A stretch of 64,000 nucleotides of DNA, taken from assembly GCA_020809705.1 (NCBI GenBank), contig CP085833.1, positions 4,464,001 through 4,528,000 of the forward strand. Direction: 5' to 3'. How positions within the stretch are numbered: the first letter of the stretch is position 1; each line of letters begins with the position of its first letter. Below the pieces are notes generated by a model that saw only the letters and a program-made list of their open reading frames with translations, had not been told where the DNA came from and did no database searches. Shown here piece by piece: positions 27,176-38,400 of the stretch. Origin of the DNA: Calonectria ilicicola. Taxonomy: Eukaryota; Ascomycota; Sordariomycetes; Hypocreales; Nectriaceae. Both the position numbers and the translations under genes were made by a program.

Positions 27176-27878
27176 GACGACATCAAATGCAGTAGGGTAA
27201 CTTCGGCCAGGTGAATTGGTCTTGGCCCAGGAACCGGCGACAAGAAACGTAACTCCGGCGTCTCTCAAACTTAAAAAAATTCACCGCACAGAAGATGATG
27301 AAAGGAAGAAGACCAGATTGTTTTCCAAGAAGGGAAAATAGTTGAATCACATATGCCGTTTACTTTTGAACGTGTACCCATCGCCGACCCCGACAGCGCC
27401 CCCCGGGCCGCAGCGGGACGCTAAAGTTACGATTGTTTTCCTAATCGGGCAACGCGCCCCTGGGCGCCCCATCGTCACTGGGGCCTAAAATCCAGCCAAG
27501 ACAATCCTGTGCGATTATTGTTTACGAAAATCTGGACGATGGAGATATCGGAGACGAGATTATTTCCCCAAACAGGCTTGGCTTTGGAAACGCGTACACA
27601 GCGGGATCGCCATCGTGGCCTCGTGGGAGCTTCTTGTCGTAAAAGCCGTCGTGCCTAACAGCGAAGCGCGAGGATGGATTGTTTTCCCATTTGGGATTTC
27701 GTAGGCTGTTGAAGTGTTGAAAAGTAGATAAAAAGGGACGACGAGCTTTTGACAATGAGAATGAAACCATCACCCGCAGAATCCTCATCAAACATCCCAT
27801 AAACTCCTCATACAATCATTTTATACTTTGCAATCGCCAAGTGTCAAAAGGCCGCCGCCAATCGCCACCTCATACACC
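27176..27878. promoter_or_regulatory. Bidirectional promoter between TF-like gene and SDR gene
   Basis: 703 bp separate the divergent start codons. It holds a very GC-rich patch at 27390-27475 with the self-complementary stretch GCGCCCCTGGGCGC near 27453-27466, and a TATA-like GATAAAAAG at about 27727-27735 in the right orientation for the SDR gene. Transcription factors and neighbouring metabolic genes often share such a region in fungi; actual co-regulation is inference. Confidence 0.5.
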
Positions 27879-28981
27879 ATGACACCCAAATCGCTCGAGT
27901 TGACGCCAGTCCCTTATAGCTTCTTGCGCTCCCAGTTTTCCAAACCTGTGCCTGTTCCAAAGGACATATCTTTGGTGGGCCAAACAGCCATCATAACGGG
28001 TGGAAATGTCGGTATCGGGTTTCACTGTGCCCAGACTCTTTTGGAGCTGGGACTTTCACATCTGATACTCGCCGTGCGAACACCATCAAAGGGCGAAGCG
28101 GCTGCGACTAAGCTTAAGCTTAAATCTGAAAAAGCCACTATTGAAGTGTGGCAAGTGGATATGCTCTCATACAAGAGCGTTCAAGCGTTCGCGGCCAAGT
28201 GTAAGACGCTATCGAGAATCGACTTTGTGATCCTGAACGCTGGTATTGTCGAGGAAAACTTCCGCGAGGGCCCTGAAGGACACGAGCACATGTTCCAGGT
28301 CAACTACCTGTCTACTGTACTACTTGCCTCACTTTTGGTGCCTACTTTGAAGCAAAAAGCGCCGTTTGGGAAGCCAGGTCGTTTAACCATTGTCAACTCT
28401 GGGACTGGCTTGATGCCCGACTTTTCCAATGCAGAGAACGACCCGTTCCTGGCTTTCTTCGACGACAAATCCAAGTTCGGCATGGACTCGTACCCATATA
28501 GCAAAGCCCTTTCGCACTTTTGGATTGTCAAGTTTGCAGAAAGAGTGAACCCAGACGACGTTGTTGTCAACCTTGTGGATCCTGGGTTGACCAAGGGGAC
28601 CAGCCTACACCGAAGCACCAGCTTTTTCGTCAAGATGATATTTTCCCTGGTCAAGCAATTAACAGGACGAACTATGGCACAAGCCTCAAGCACATTCATT
28701 GATGCCGCTGTGGTGCGAGGCAAAGAGACGCACGGTAGTTTTTTGTTCGATTGGAAGATCTGGTCGTGAGTTTCAGCTCCCTCCCCCACCCCACTTGGCA
28801 GTGACATGCTTTTGTGGGTACATTTAATCAGGACCCTGCAACTGACGCAAATTGACTCAGATTCAACAAAGCAGTTTACGGGTCCGAGGGCGAAGTGCTC
28901 AGGGACCGCATCTGGAAGGAAACTTTGGCTGAGCTAGCTTTTGTTGACATTAACGCCATTCTGAATGGCCTTCGTGTCTAG
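27879..28981 (+). CDS. Short-chain dehydrogenase/reductase (SDR)
   Basis: Two exons, 27879-28765 and 28861-28981, with a 95 bp intron (donor GTGAGT, acceptor GACTCAG), give 335 residues. Classical SDR landmarks are present: cofactor motif TGGNVGIG at residues 40-47, NAG at 120-122, catalytic Ser at about 174 (IVNSGTG) and the YPYSK active site (Tyr205, Lys209). The sequence resembles the fungal retinol-dehydrogenase/WW-domain-oxidoreductase-like group, so an NAD(P)-dependent oxidation or reduction of an alcohol or carbonyl is expected; the substrate is unknown. There is no signal peptide. The ATG at 27879 is the first real ATG of the frame. The gene faces away from the transcription-factor-like gene and lies 3.3 kb before the OPT transporter. 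Confidence 0.9.
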
Positions 28982-30372
28982 TAGCTAAGCTTTTGCTCGA
29001 GGCTGGGGACCCATGCGGATAAAGAGGGGCAGCCCGGATTTAATGGCGGAGGTGGAGGATATTTTCCCGGCTGGAATGCTTTTTGGTTGCCTCGCTGTTT
29101 GTGACTTTGGCGCTATTGAGTTCGTTTTATTAAATGGTCACGCGCCACAGATAGATTGGGTTTTTGATAGGAAGTAAGATAGATTGGGCAGTACACGGCA
29201 TAATTAGTTCTTAAACCATATGTTTCAACTAGGAATAGGAGCGACATTTTAGCAATCATTCACGGCTCATCGGATCCGAGAGGATACAGTGCAGGACATA
29301 GAAATCACACAAACGGAGCGGAGCTGGTGACGGATTTTCGTTAGGGGAATGAATCATGGTGCTGCAAGGGCCAGAGCCCCCACGACTCGTGCAAGGGTGG
29401 CCCACGTGCCCCTAGAAAGCGAATTGACTGGCTAGCTCTGGTTTTGCTTCTTTGAGAGCACGACAACTGGGCTGGACAATAACGACAGCGAAAATGGCGG
29501 AATAGATAAAGGCACATATGTGCAGTAGGTAGGTGTGTCGACGCTGCCGACGGCATGGCGAGATGGAATTCGTCATGTCGTAATGCCGGCAGGTCGTGGC
29601 CGAACAGGGGTTAATGCCCAGAGCCCAAAATGCGGCTCGTCGGCAGCCAAGAGTGAGTCCTCTGCTCCAGAGAGCTGATGCGCAGGGGAGAAGGTTCGAC
29701 GAGGGATTTGGAATTGTGCCGCTTTAACCATGCAGAGTCGGAAGTGGGAGCAGCCCGAGGCCAGTTGCGTGGGCCATGTCTGAGGTGCGTGTGCACGAAC
29801 GGTGAGCCATCTGATAAGGTTTTTGCTGGCGGGAATCCTCAAACGACAGTGGGCGGCGGCAATGGTACAATTGCTATGTTGGGAGCTGGTTCACAATGCC
29901 GAATTGGTTGAAACCAGTTTCGCATCACGGCTGTGCTTTGCGACAGTCTTGACCAGTATGTATGAAAGCGGCGAGAGGACTAGCCGCGTTGGGAATGACG
30001 CATGGTTTGACACGACCTGGGGGGCCAAGACAAGATTGGATCGATTGCAGCGCCGCCGAGACGATCAGGCCGTTGCGGTGCCGTGTGTTCCGAGTAGGGG
30101 AGGGATAATTATGGGACCAATCTACAGCGCTGCGTAAAGGATGGGAGGACGGGCCAAGAGACAGGCCCAAGGAGGGGGACGGGTGAGGAAGGATACGCGC
30201 ACATCGTAAATAGAGATGAAGAGCGACCAAGAGTGGCAGCGGGGAGTTAATCAATGCGCGTGTTCAAGACGCCAGACAAATGGAAGGGCCCTAGAAGAAA
30301 AGGGCGCTGTCGATAGGGAACCCCGGCAATGCCGGCCCGGGGAGAAGAGGCGCATGGCATGTGTCTGGTTGG

Positions 30373-30398
30373 GTGTCTGTCTGTCTGTCTGTCTGTCT
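30373..30398. repeat. (TCTG)n microsatellite
   Basis: About six tandem TCTG units upstream of the OPT leader. Confidence 0.8.
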
Positions 30399-31531
30399 CT
30401 CTGGGGTCTGGGTTTGGGTCTGGCTATGATGGTCTGCAGCAAGCAAGCAACCTTTGCCGTTTCTTGACCGTCTGGGCCGAAAGCCAAGACCTCGTGGAGT
30501 GACTGATCAGCGAGCGGCGATTCGCAGCTGGGCCCAACATGCGGAGGAACCCAGCACGCACTTACGTACGGCAACGCAACGGGCCTTTGCATGCCACGAC
30601 GACGGATTGAGTAAATCGGGAGCCGAGATTCCGATAGAGTAGAGAGAGCACACAGCAAGGCAGAGTACTCGTAGTCGTTGCCGCATACGTTACGTGTACG
30701 TGTACCTGTGTACTGTGTAGTGGGTGCTGGGTGAGAGGGCTCGCGTACACACGCACTCTCTCTCAGTTCGTGTGCACATAGGCGAGCACCCTCGCCTTGA
30801 CCACGTCGAGTTGAGTGATATAATTATTTTGACTTCTTGCGAGTAATAAGGCCACAGAAATCGGCGCCTCCGCGTAACATCACTGGGGCAGTGTGGGCAA
30901 ATAGACAGCCACCAAGCCTGGCTAGAAGCCGTCTTTGCCGTCCTGTGCTGCGACCGACCACGCTATGTGCGACGCACTACGGCTCTGATGTTCCGAACTG
31001 GGCTGGGGCGCTGGGGCGCCGGCGCACTTTCCTCACCACTCAGAGACAGCCAGGAAAGGACCGCGGCCGACGTTCCCCACTGCAAATTCTCCCACGGGCC
31101 GCCACCTTTCGTCTGGTCTGTGGTGACTGGTGTTGCAAAGGGCCGCCCTGTGCAACACCGCGTCGCTTGCCTTGGACTGCCGAGGGGAAGATGCCAGTGT
31201 AAGGCCCAGGCTTGCCCAGGCAGGCCCCATTTCCCATTTGCAGTCCTAGTGAGACCCAGGCCCCAGCCCAAGTGCGTCGAGTGCTTCAATTACCCCCAAA
31301 GTGCCCCAGGTGCACACGCTCAACTGGCATCCTCTCCCGCTTCGGCCCCGGCATCCCCCTGTCGCGCCTGCCCTGGCCTGTCTCCTGCAGGCTAACATCA
31401 TTCCTTCCTGCCCTCCACTCCCATCACAGCCACAGCCATCCGGCTCGACTCGCACCTGCCACTCAAACAAAACGCTTGCTCTCCCCAGTCCACTCGCGCC
31501 TTCCCACTTTTTTACTGCCCAGTGCCCACTG

Positions 31532-31552
31532 TCCTGTCTGTCTGTCTGTCTG
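31532..31552. repeat. (TGTC)n microsatellite
   Basis: About five tandem TGTC units within the OPT leader. Confidence 0.7.
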
Positions 31553-31580
31553 CCACTCGACTGCCACCACTCGAGTGACC

Positions 31581-31642
31581 GTCCATCCACAGTCCACAGT
31601 CCACAGTCCACTGTCCACAGTCCACCACACAGTCCACAGTCC
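31581..31642. repeat. GTCCACA minisatellite
   Basis: About eight copies of a 7-base unit GTCCACA, some slightly varied, in the presumed transcribed leader of the OPT gene, about 600 bp before its start codon. Confidence 0.75.
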
Positions 31643-32245
31643 CTGGCCACCGTGCCGTCCTCCCGTTCGACTTCTGACTTCTGCACTCAACCCAAACCAA
31701 AGCCACGACATCTTACTCCAACTCGCCGGCCTGGATGAGACGACCATCCCACCGTCGTCGACTGCCGATACCCGACCCCCCGTTCCTCCTCATTGTCCGT
31801 CCTTGCCGGACTCGGCTCTGATCCGCTGTCATTGCGCGAGACACGGCACCAACACCCGATTTCACGATTGCTCCCGTCCAGCTTCAATCGCCGCTGTCCT
31901 TCTAAAACACTAGGACCGTCCCTTGCGCACACTGATCTGTTGTCGTCGCCCTTGCGCCCCGTGAACCACCCGTTCGTTGCTTGCCTGTCAACTCGCAATC
32001 CCCTCATCAAAGACCACCCCGATTGGATCCACGCTCGCTGCGCCCTGTTCCATCGCGATAGAGACTATCTCAACCTCCTCCCGCCCTATTCTCACCTTTG
32101 GTCGCCGATCGCCTCCACCAATCCTGGCTGTAGCCCCATCGGTTTGCTACCACGCGCTCTACCAACCTCGCTCGAAGCCTGAACCCCGGCGCAACGCCAA
32201 AGAATCGATCTGGATAAGTGAAGTTGTTCACATCCATCTGGCCCC

Positions 32246-35057
32246 ATGGCCATGACGGAACAGGAGAAGAACGCCCCGGCGGGCGGCGTCTCGGAGGTGC
32301 CATTACAGCCCATGTCCCGTCCTGAGTCTGTACATACTATGAGGACATCTAGGACCTCAAACGATGGAGCTTCCGACTACAATGAGGTAATTCAACCCTA
32401 ATCCCCCCAATCAGGATGCCTCCCAATCTTGTGACAAGCACTCCGCCTGGTCGAGGCTTTCCACTAAACATTGTTTTGCAATCTAGTCCTTTTCCTACGA
32501 TGAAGACGATCTAGGCGACTATCACACTGCCGAACAGGACCTTCATGTTACCGAAGATGATTTACTCGAGGCCCGCGAACTGGCCTCAAAGTACACACTC
32601 GAGGATGTTCGCGATATTATGACACGCGTCTATCGCATTCACGAAAAGGACCCCAACTTCCCCTTGTCCGTTGTCGAAAAGATTAGGGCCTTCCTCGACA
32701 ACGAGGATCTCTTTGCCAACCCGGAGAAATACGAGAACCAAATTCAGGAGATGAAACTCGAGTCAGCCCTAATTACCAACAACAGCCCTTATGCTGAGGT
32801 TCGTGCTGTGGTCAGCAACAAGGATGACACTACCATTCCCTGCTCCACACTTCGTAGTTGGGCTATTGGTCTTGCCTTCTCGCTCCTACTCGCGTTCACC
32901 AACCAGTTATTCGATATTCGCCAGCCTGCCATTCGCATCATGGCCAATGTCGCCCAGCTCCTTGCCTACCCCATTGGCAAGGGCTGCGAGCGTTGGCTGC
33001 CCGACTATGGCTTCACGCTTTTTGGCGTTCGCCACTCTCTCAACCCAGGGCCCTTCACCAAGAAGGAGCACATGCTGATTACCATCATGGCAAACGTCGC
33101 CTTTAATACTCCTTACACCAACTACATCATCTGGGTGCAATACCTCCCACAGTATTTCAACCAGCCCTACGCCTCTCACTTCGCCTACCAGATTCTCATC
33201 GCCCTCAGCACCAACTTTATTGGATATGGAATGGCTGGAATCTGTCGCCGCTTCCTTGTCTACCCTTCATACTGCGTTTGGCCTGCCTCTCTTGTCACCA
33301 TTGCCCTTAACTCGGCTTTCCATTACGAGGTCAACATTCCCGTCGAAGGTCCCTTTGGCAAGATTTGGCGAATCTCTAGGCTCAAGTTCTTCTACATCAT
33401 GTTCGGAGCCATGTTCGTTTGGTTCTGGTTCCCGAACTACGTTTTCACCTCGCTCTCCAACTTCAACTGGATTACCTGGATTGCCCCTTTGAACCGCGAC
33501 CTCAATGTCATCACTGGCTCCAACAATGGCCTCGGCGTTAACCCCTTCCCCACGTTCGACTGGAACGTCTTGCTGTGGGATTCGGCTGACCCCCTCATGG
33601 TTCCCTTTTTCAGTACTTTCAATCGATTTATTGGCGTTTTCATCTCATTCTGGGTTGTTCTTGGTTTCTGGTACGGAAACGTCTACGACACTGGCTATCT
33701 TCCCATCAACACCAACCGAGTCTATGATCACTTCGGCAATCTCTACAACGTTTCCCGAGCAATCAACGACCGTGGTCTATTCGATGAAGATAAGTATGCT
33801 GCCTACTCGCCCCCATTCTTGGGTGCGGGTAATGTTGTCATTTACATGTTCTTCTTTGCCATCTATACGTCAACTCTGACTTATGCCGCCCTCTATCACC
33901 GCAGCGAAATTGTGACGGGATTCAAGGGTATTTGGAATAGCATCCGAAAGAAGAGACCCACGAGCAGCGATGACCTACATGACCTTGATGTGCACACCCG
34001 CTTGATGAAGGCATACCGAGAGGTTCCAGAGTGGTGGTACATGATTTGCCTTGTGCTGGCTATTGCCTGCGGCATTTCGGGCATCGCTGGCTGGGATACC
34101 CACACTTCTCCTGGTGTCATCTTTTACGGTCTCGCTCTCTGCATCGTCTTTGTTATCCCTGTTGGAATCATCAAAGCCATGACCGGTATCGAGGTTACTC
34201 TCAACGTCCTGGCCGAGTTTATTGGTGGATCCTGGGTTGAAGGTAATGCTCTGGCGATGAACTATTTCAAGTCTTTTGGATATGTCACTTGCGCTCATGC
34301 AGTCATGTTCTCCAACGATCTCAAGCTCGCCCACTACGTCAAAATCCCGCCTCGACATACCTTTGCTGCTCAGATCGTCGCTACTTTCATTAGCACCTTT
34401 GTGTGTGTTGGCGTTTTGAACTTCCAGATGACCAGCATCGATGACGTCTGCACTGAGGATGCCCGATTCAAGCTTACATGCCCTGGTGTCAACACCTTCT
34501 TCACTGCCTCGGTTCTCTGGGGAACCGTTGGGCCCAAGAAGATTTGGGGTCACAACGGCCAGTACAGTGAAATCTTGGTCGGTTTCCCGCTTGGTATTGC
34601 GGTTGTCTTCTTGGTGTGGGGTCTGAACAAGAAGTTTCCCAAGTGGAAGTGGACACGACAGATCCACCCCGTCGCCATCATGTACGGAGGTATCGTCTGG
34701 GCCCCTTACAACATGTCGTATGTTTGGCCATCCGTGCCCATTGCCTACTTTTCTTGGATCTATCTCAAGTCACGCTTCCTTGGCTTGTGGTCTAAGGTAT
34801 GTTTTGATGACTCCCATTTGCTTTTTGATTCTCGTGCTAATTTGATTTCACAGTACAACTTCGTGCTCTCAGCAGCTTGGTCATGTGGCATTGCCATTGC
34901 CGGCATCATCATCTTCTTTTCGTTGCAGTACAATGGTAACGAGCTCGAGTGGTGGGGCAACGATATTGCCTACCGCGGATGTGAAGACACTGCTTGCCCG
35001 TTGAAGACGCTTGCTCCAGGAGAGTACTTTGGTCCTCGAATGGGCACTTTTGCGTAA
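32246..35057 (+). CDS. OPT-family oligopeptide transporter
   Basis: Three exons, 32246-32386, 32487-34796 and 34854-35057, give 884 residues. The first intron is 100 bp. The second, 34797-34853, is 57 bp with good signals (GTATGT, TTTCACAG) and happens to be free of stops and a multiple of three. Family signatures are NPGPFTKKEH at about 233-242 and KIPPR at about 666-670, both diagnostic for the oligopeptide-transporter (PT) clade. There are many hydrophobic segments, consistent with a polytopic plasma-membrane protein, after an acidic soluble N-terminus of about 170 residues. OPT proteins couple uptake of tetra- to hexapeptides, glutathione-type peptides or metal-peptide complexes to the proton gradient. 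The gene converges on the NRPS gene 401 bp away; whether it handles an NRPS product is unknown. Confidence 0.95.
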
Positions 35058-35458
35058 TTAACGCTTCGGGCAGCGTATAAAAAAAGATGATTTTGAGCAA
35101 TGTTAATGACTAAGCGTGTTTTGCATTTGAACGGATTTGGGAAACTGGATACTTTATACCCCACGGACAGTTTGGTGATATAGACTTGTTGATTTTATGG
35201 TACATACATACAATGATAGACTATTGGATTCTATTTGATATTGATTGATAACTGTGAACATTACATACTTCTTTCTATAATTGACATGCTTCGTAAAAAA
35301 TGGGTTGAGAAATAAAACCCAAGAGAAAAGAAATGATCATGAGAGGTATCATTAACCAACGCCCCCTAACCCTTCCCGTTTACATGATGGGGAGAAAAGA
35401 AGAGAAAAAAAAAAGGAAATAGAAAAAGAAAAGAAAGTTAATGCATGGTTGCGTGTCC
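35058..35458. other. Convergent spacer between OPT and NRPS genes
   Basis: 401 bp, AT-rich, with A-rich runs at about 35400-35435. It presumably contains the 3' UTRs and polyadenylation sites of both genes. Confidence 0.5.
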
Positions 35459-38400
35459 TCACTTGGAGGCGATCTGCAAACCGAGTGGAGTCATTGGTCT
35501 AACACTGTCGTACATGCTTCCCACCTTTGTCAGCCGCTCATCTTCAGCTGACAGGGGGCTGACCATGAAGTCCTCAGCCTCAAGGGCTTTCTCTTCGATG
35601 ACAGTGTCAATAACAGTGCGAGTGCTTCTATCGGAGCCGTTGCTGTTTCGGGGTGGCATCAGCTTCGCGGTGGACTCGACGTCCATCAGCTCAGCAATGT
35701 GGCCGACCTGGGCAGAAGCCTGAGGCATGGGGGATTCTGCGCGGAGAGGTTCTGCTTGAAGAGGGATCTCATCGGCGTGGAGCTCCTCGGCGTGGAGCTC
35801 GGGCGTGGGGGATGGAGGCTGTGGAGATGCGGACTTTGATCTCTTCATCTCCTTGGCCTTCTTCCAGGACGCGGGCTTGATGCTCAGCGAGCGCAAGCTG
35901 GTCTTGCTGTCCTTGCCGCGGAGGATGCGGAAGCTGCCGCGCCAGCTGAGCATGCTGGATGTATTGGGTGTTGTTTCGGGTGGTGTGAGCGTCTCACCAG
36001 GAGGGTTGAGAGTGTTTGGAGTATTGGGTGAGTTGGGGGTATTAGGTGTGTTTGGCGTGTTGGGAGTATTGGGGATAACGGGTGTGGTCTTGACCCTCCT
36101 GGGAGCGCTGGTTGGAGCCGGAGCCAGAGTTTCCGGCTTCAATGGGTTTGTCTTGCCGCGGCGGAGAGGTAGAGAGAGAGAGCCGCTTTCACGTAGACGC
36201 TTGGCGATGAGATCAAGCTGTGCAGCCATGGTAGGGTTGTCAATGATGTCCTCGGCCGAGAAGGAAACGAGGTCAATGCCATTGATGCCAAGCAGTGGGA
36301 GTCTCTGGTTAAGTCCGTCAGCCAGGTACTGTGATGACAAAAGCAAGCTTCCACGGCTGAGGAACGGCGTGTAGTGCATCCTGTCTTCGGAGAGGAGCTG
36401 AGGGGACATGTTCATGACCTCGCTCCAGGTCACGAGGATAGCACCCTCGAGCTCGCTGCGCTGCTCGGGAAGCAGAAGATGGTCGACGGGGACCTTGAAC
36501 TTTGGCGCAACCGGCTCAACGGGAAGAGGAATCTTCTTCTCTGCGCGTCGAATCTCCTCGACGGAAGGCAGCATAGGCTGCTTGAGGGTGTCCGGGTGTG
36601 TCAGTGTGTCCATGGAGGCGATGAGTAGTCGCAAGCAGTCTTGGACGAGACTCTCCTCAACCCGGTCCTCGGGGAACGAGATTTCGATTTTCACTCGCTC
36701 GGAGCTCTCCATGGTGGAGCTGACTAGGATATCAGGCATATCGCAGACATCGGAGTCAATACATTCATACTTGAATGTGGTGCCTCCAATGTTGAACGTA
36801 GCAGACCCGTCAACGTGGGCTTCGGAGCGATGGTGGACCACGGTGCTGTACCGTGCCCAAGGCTGCCAATCGGTGCACACATGGTGGCGGATCTCGTCAA
36901 TGCCAATGGACTCGAAGCGATAGCTGGACTGGCGCTGGCGCTGGAGGCACTTCATCAGGTCGATGGGCGCACTGTGAGATGTCGGGAAGCGGACGCGCAC
37001 AGGGATGGTGTTGCTTAGGGGGCCGATCATGTTGGCGAGATCAGTGCCCTCGGGCAGCGCAATGTTGTGTCCCTGAATGACTTCTCCAAAGAGCACATCG
37101 TCTTGGCCTGAGATGGTGGCAAGCACCATGGCCCAGGCGGCCTTGATCATGGTGTCCGGAGTGATGCCGTTGTTGATAAAGGAGCTGATCCTGGCAGTCT
37201 CCCTGAGAGTTTTGACCTCGGATGTTGGAGGGCAGGGCTTGGAGTGAGTGACGACGTCGGTCATCTTGGCATCCTTCAGCTGCACAGTCCAGTAACCGAG
37301 ACCGTTGCTGTAGCTGTGCTTGGCTCCGCGCATGTACTGGTAGAAGCTGGATGCGTTGGGAACTTCATTCTCCTCGTACAAGGAAATCAGGTCCTGCACG
37401 ATGAGCGGCGCCGAGGAACTATCAAACTGGGCCTTGCTGAGTCTGATGACCAAAGCGCCCTGGTTTCCAGCCTCGATGAAGGTGAAACCCGTCACTGGCA
37501 CACCAGGCTGGAAGGGAATGTTGCGTTCATTCTGAATAACTCTCTCGATCTCGCCTTCGAGCTCTCCGACAGCGCAAGAGGTCCTCTCAAATGTTGGCTT
37601 AAAGAAGCCACACATGACCTGATAGACCTGGTGGTCGTGGATGATGAAGCCAGTTCGGAGGATGGGGTGCACCTTGGTGAGCGAATCGCAAACAACGCTG
37701 AGCCTCTCAGGGGCAACACGACCGTTGAATTTGAGGGCGAGACAATTGATGTCAGCCCTGGGCTTGTACATGCCCAGCTCAAGGCTGCGGATCTGCTCCG
37801 ACGAGGCCTCTGAGATGTCAAGCACGTCTGTTGCGGAGCACCTTAGCTTGGGCGCGACGACTTCCTTTACAAACTTGGAATCAGAGATGCTTGCAGGGGC
37901 TGCATCTGGCCACTGCTGGGACTTGACCCTCTCATTCTGCTCTGTCGGCGCCGAGGTCGACATGCTGCTGTGAGTGAGAGTAGCCTGGTTGAAAATGTCA
38001 GTAAGGGGCATCTTGATTCCAGCCTTGCGGCACTGAATGACAAGCTCCGAAGCCAAGAACCTGTTTCCTCCGACGGAGAGGAAGCTGCTGGTGCCCTTGA
38101 TATCCAGGGGCGAGATGCCGAGAATTCGCGCCCAGATGGACCTCAGAATCTCCTCGGGCCTCGTCAGGGGAAGGGGCTTTTGGTTCAGGACAACGCGCTG
38201 GATGTCGTGTGGGTTCGGGACGGTAGCCATGTCAACGAGCTCTTGGAAGTCGTAGTCGGCAGCTACACGGAGCAGCTTGCGGCGGTTGATCTTGAGCGAA
38301 GTGGACATGGGGAAGACCTTGAGCGGGATGTACACGGCCGGGATGCAGTAGGTAGGAAGTCTGGGGCTGCCAGGCGCGGGCGATTCAAGGGATGCTTCAA

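Larger units (their letters stand above)
28982..32245 (+). other. Intergenic, ending in the long CT-rich leader of the OPT gene
   Basis: 3.3 kb without recognisable genes. From about 31250 to 32245 the plus strand is C/T-rich, as in fungal 5' leaders, and ends at the OPT start codon. TCTG and GTCCACA tandem repeats lie within. Frames here (for example plus 31212-31913) are Ser/Pro/His-rich artefacts of that composition. Nothing else is seen at 29000-31200. Confidence 0.5.

Noticed and set aside
27828..27878. Seventeen-codon N-terminal extension of the SDR
   Set aside because: It would begin at a TTG; the first ATG of the frame is at 27879.
31212..31913. 233-codon plus-strand open frame
   Set aside because: Composition follows the C/T-rich OPT leader and the GTCCACA repeat; not protein-like.
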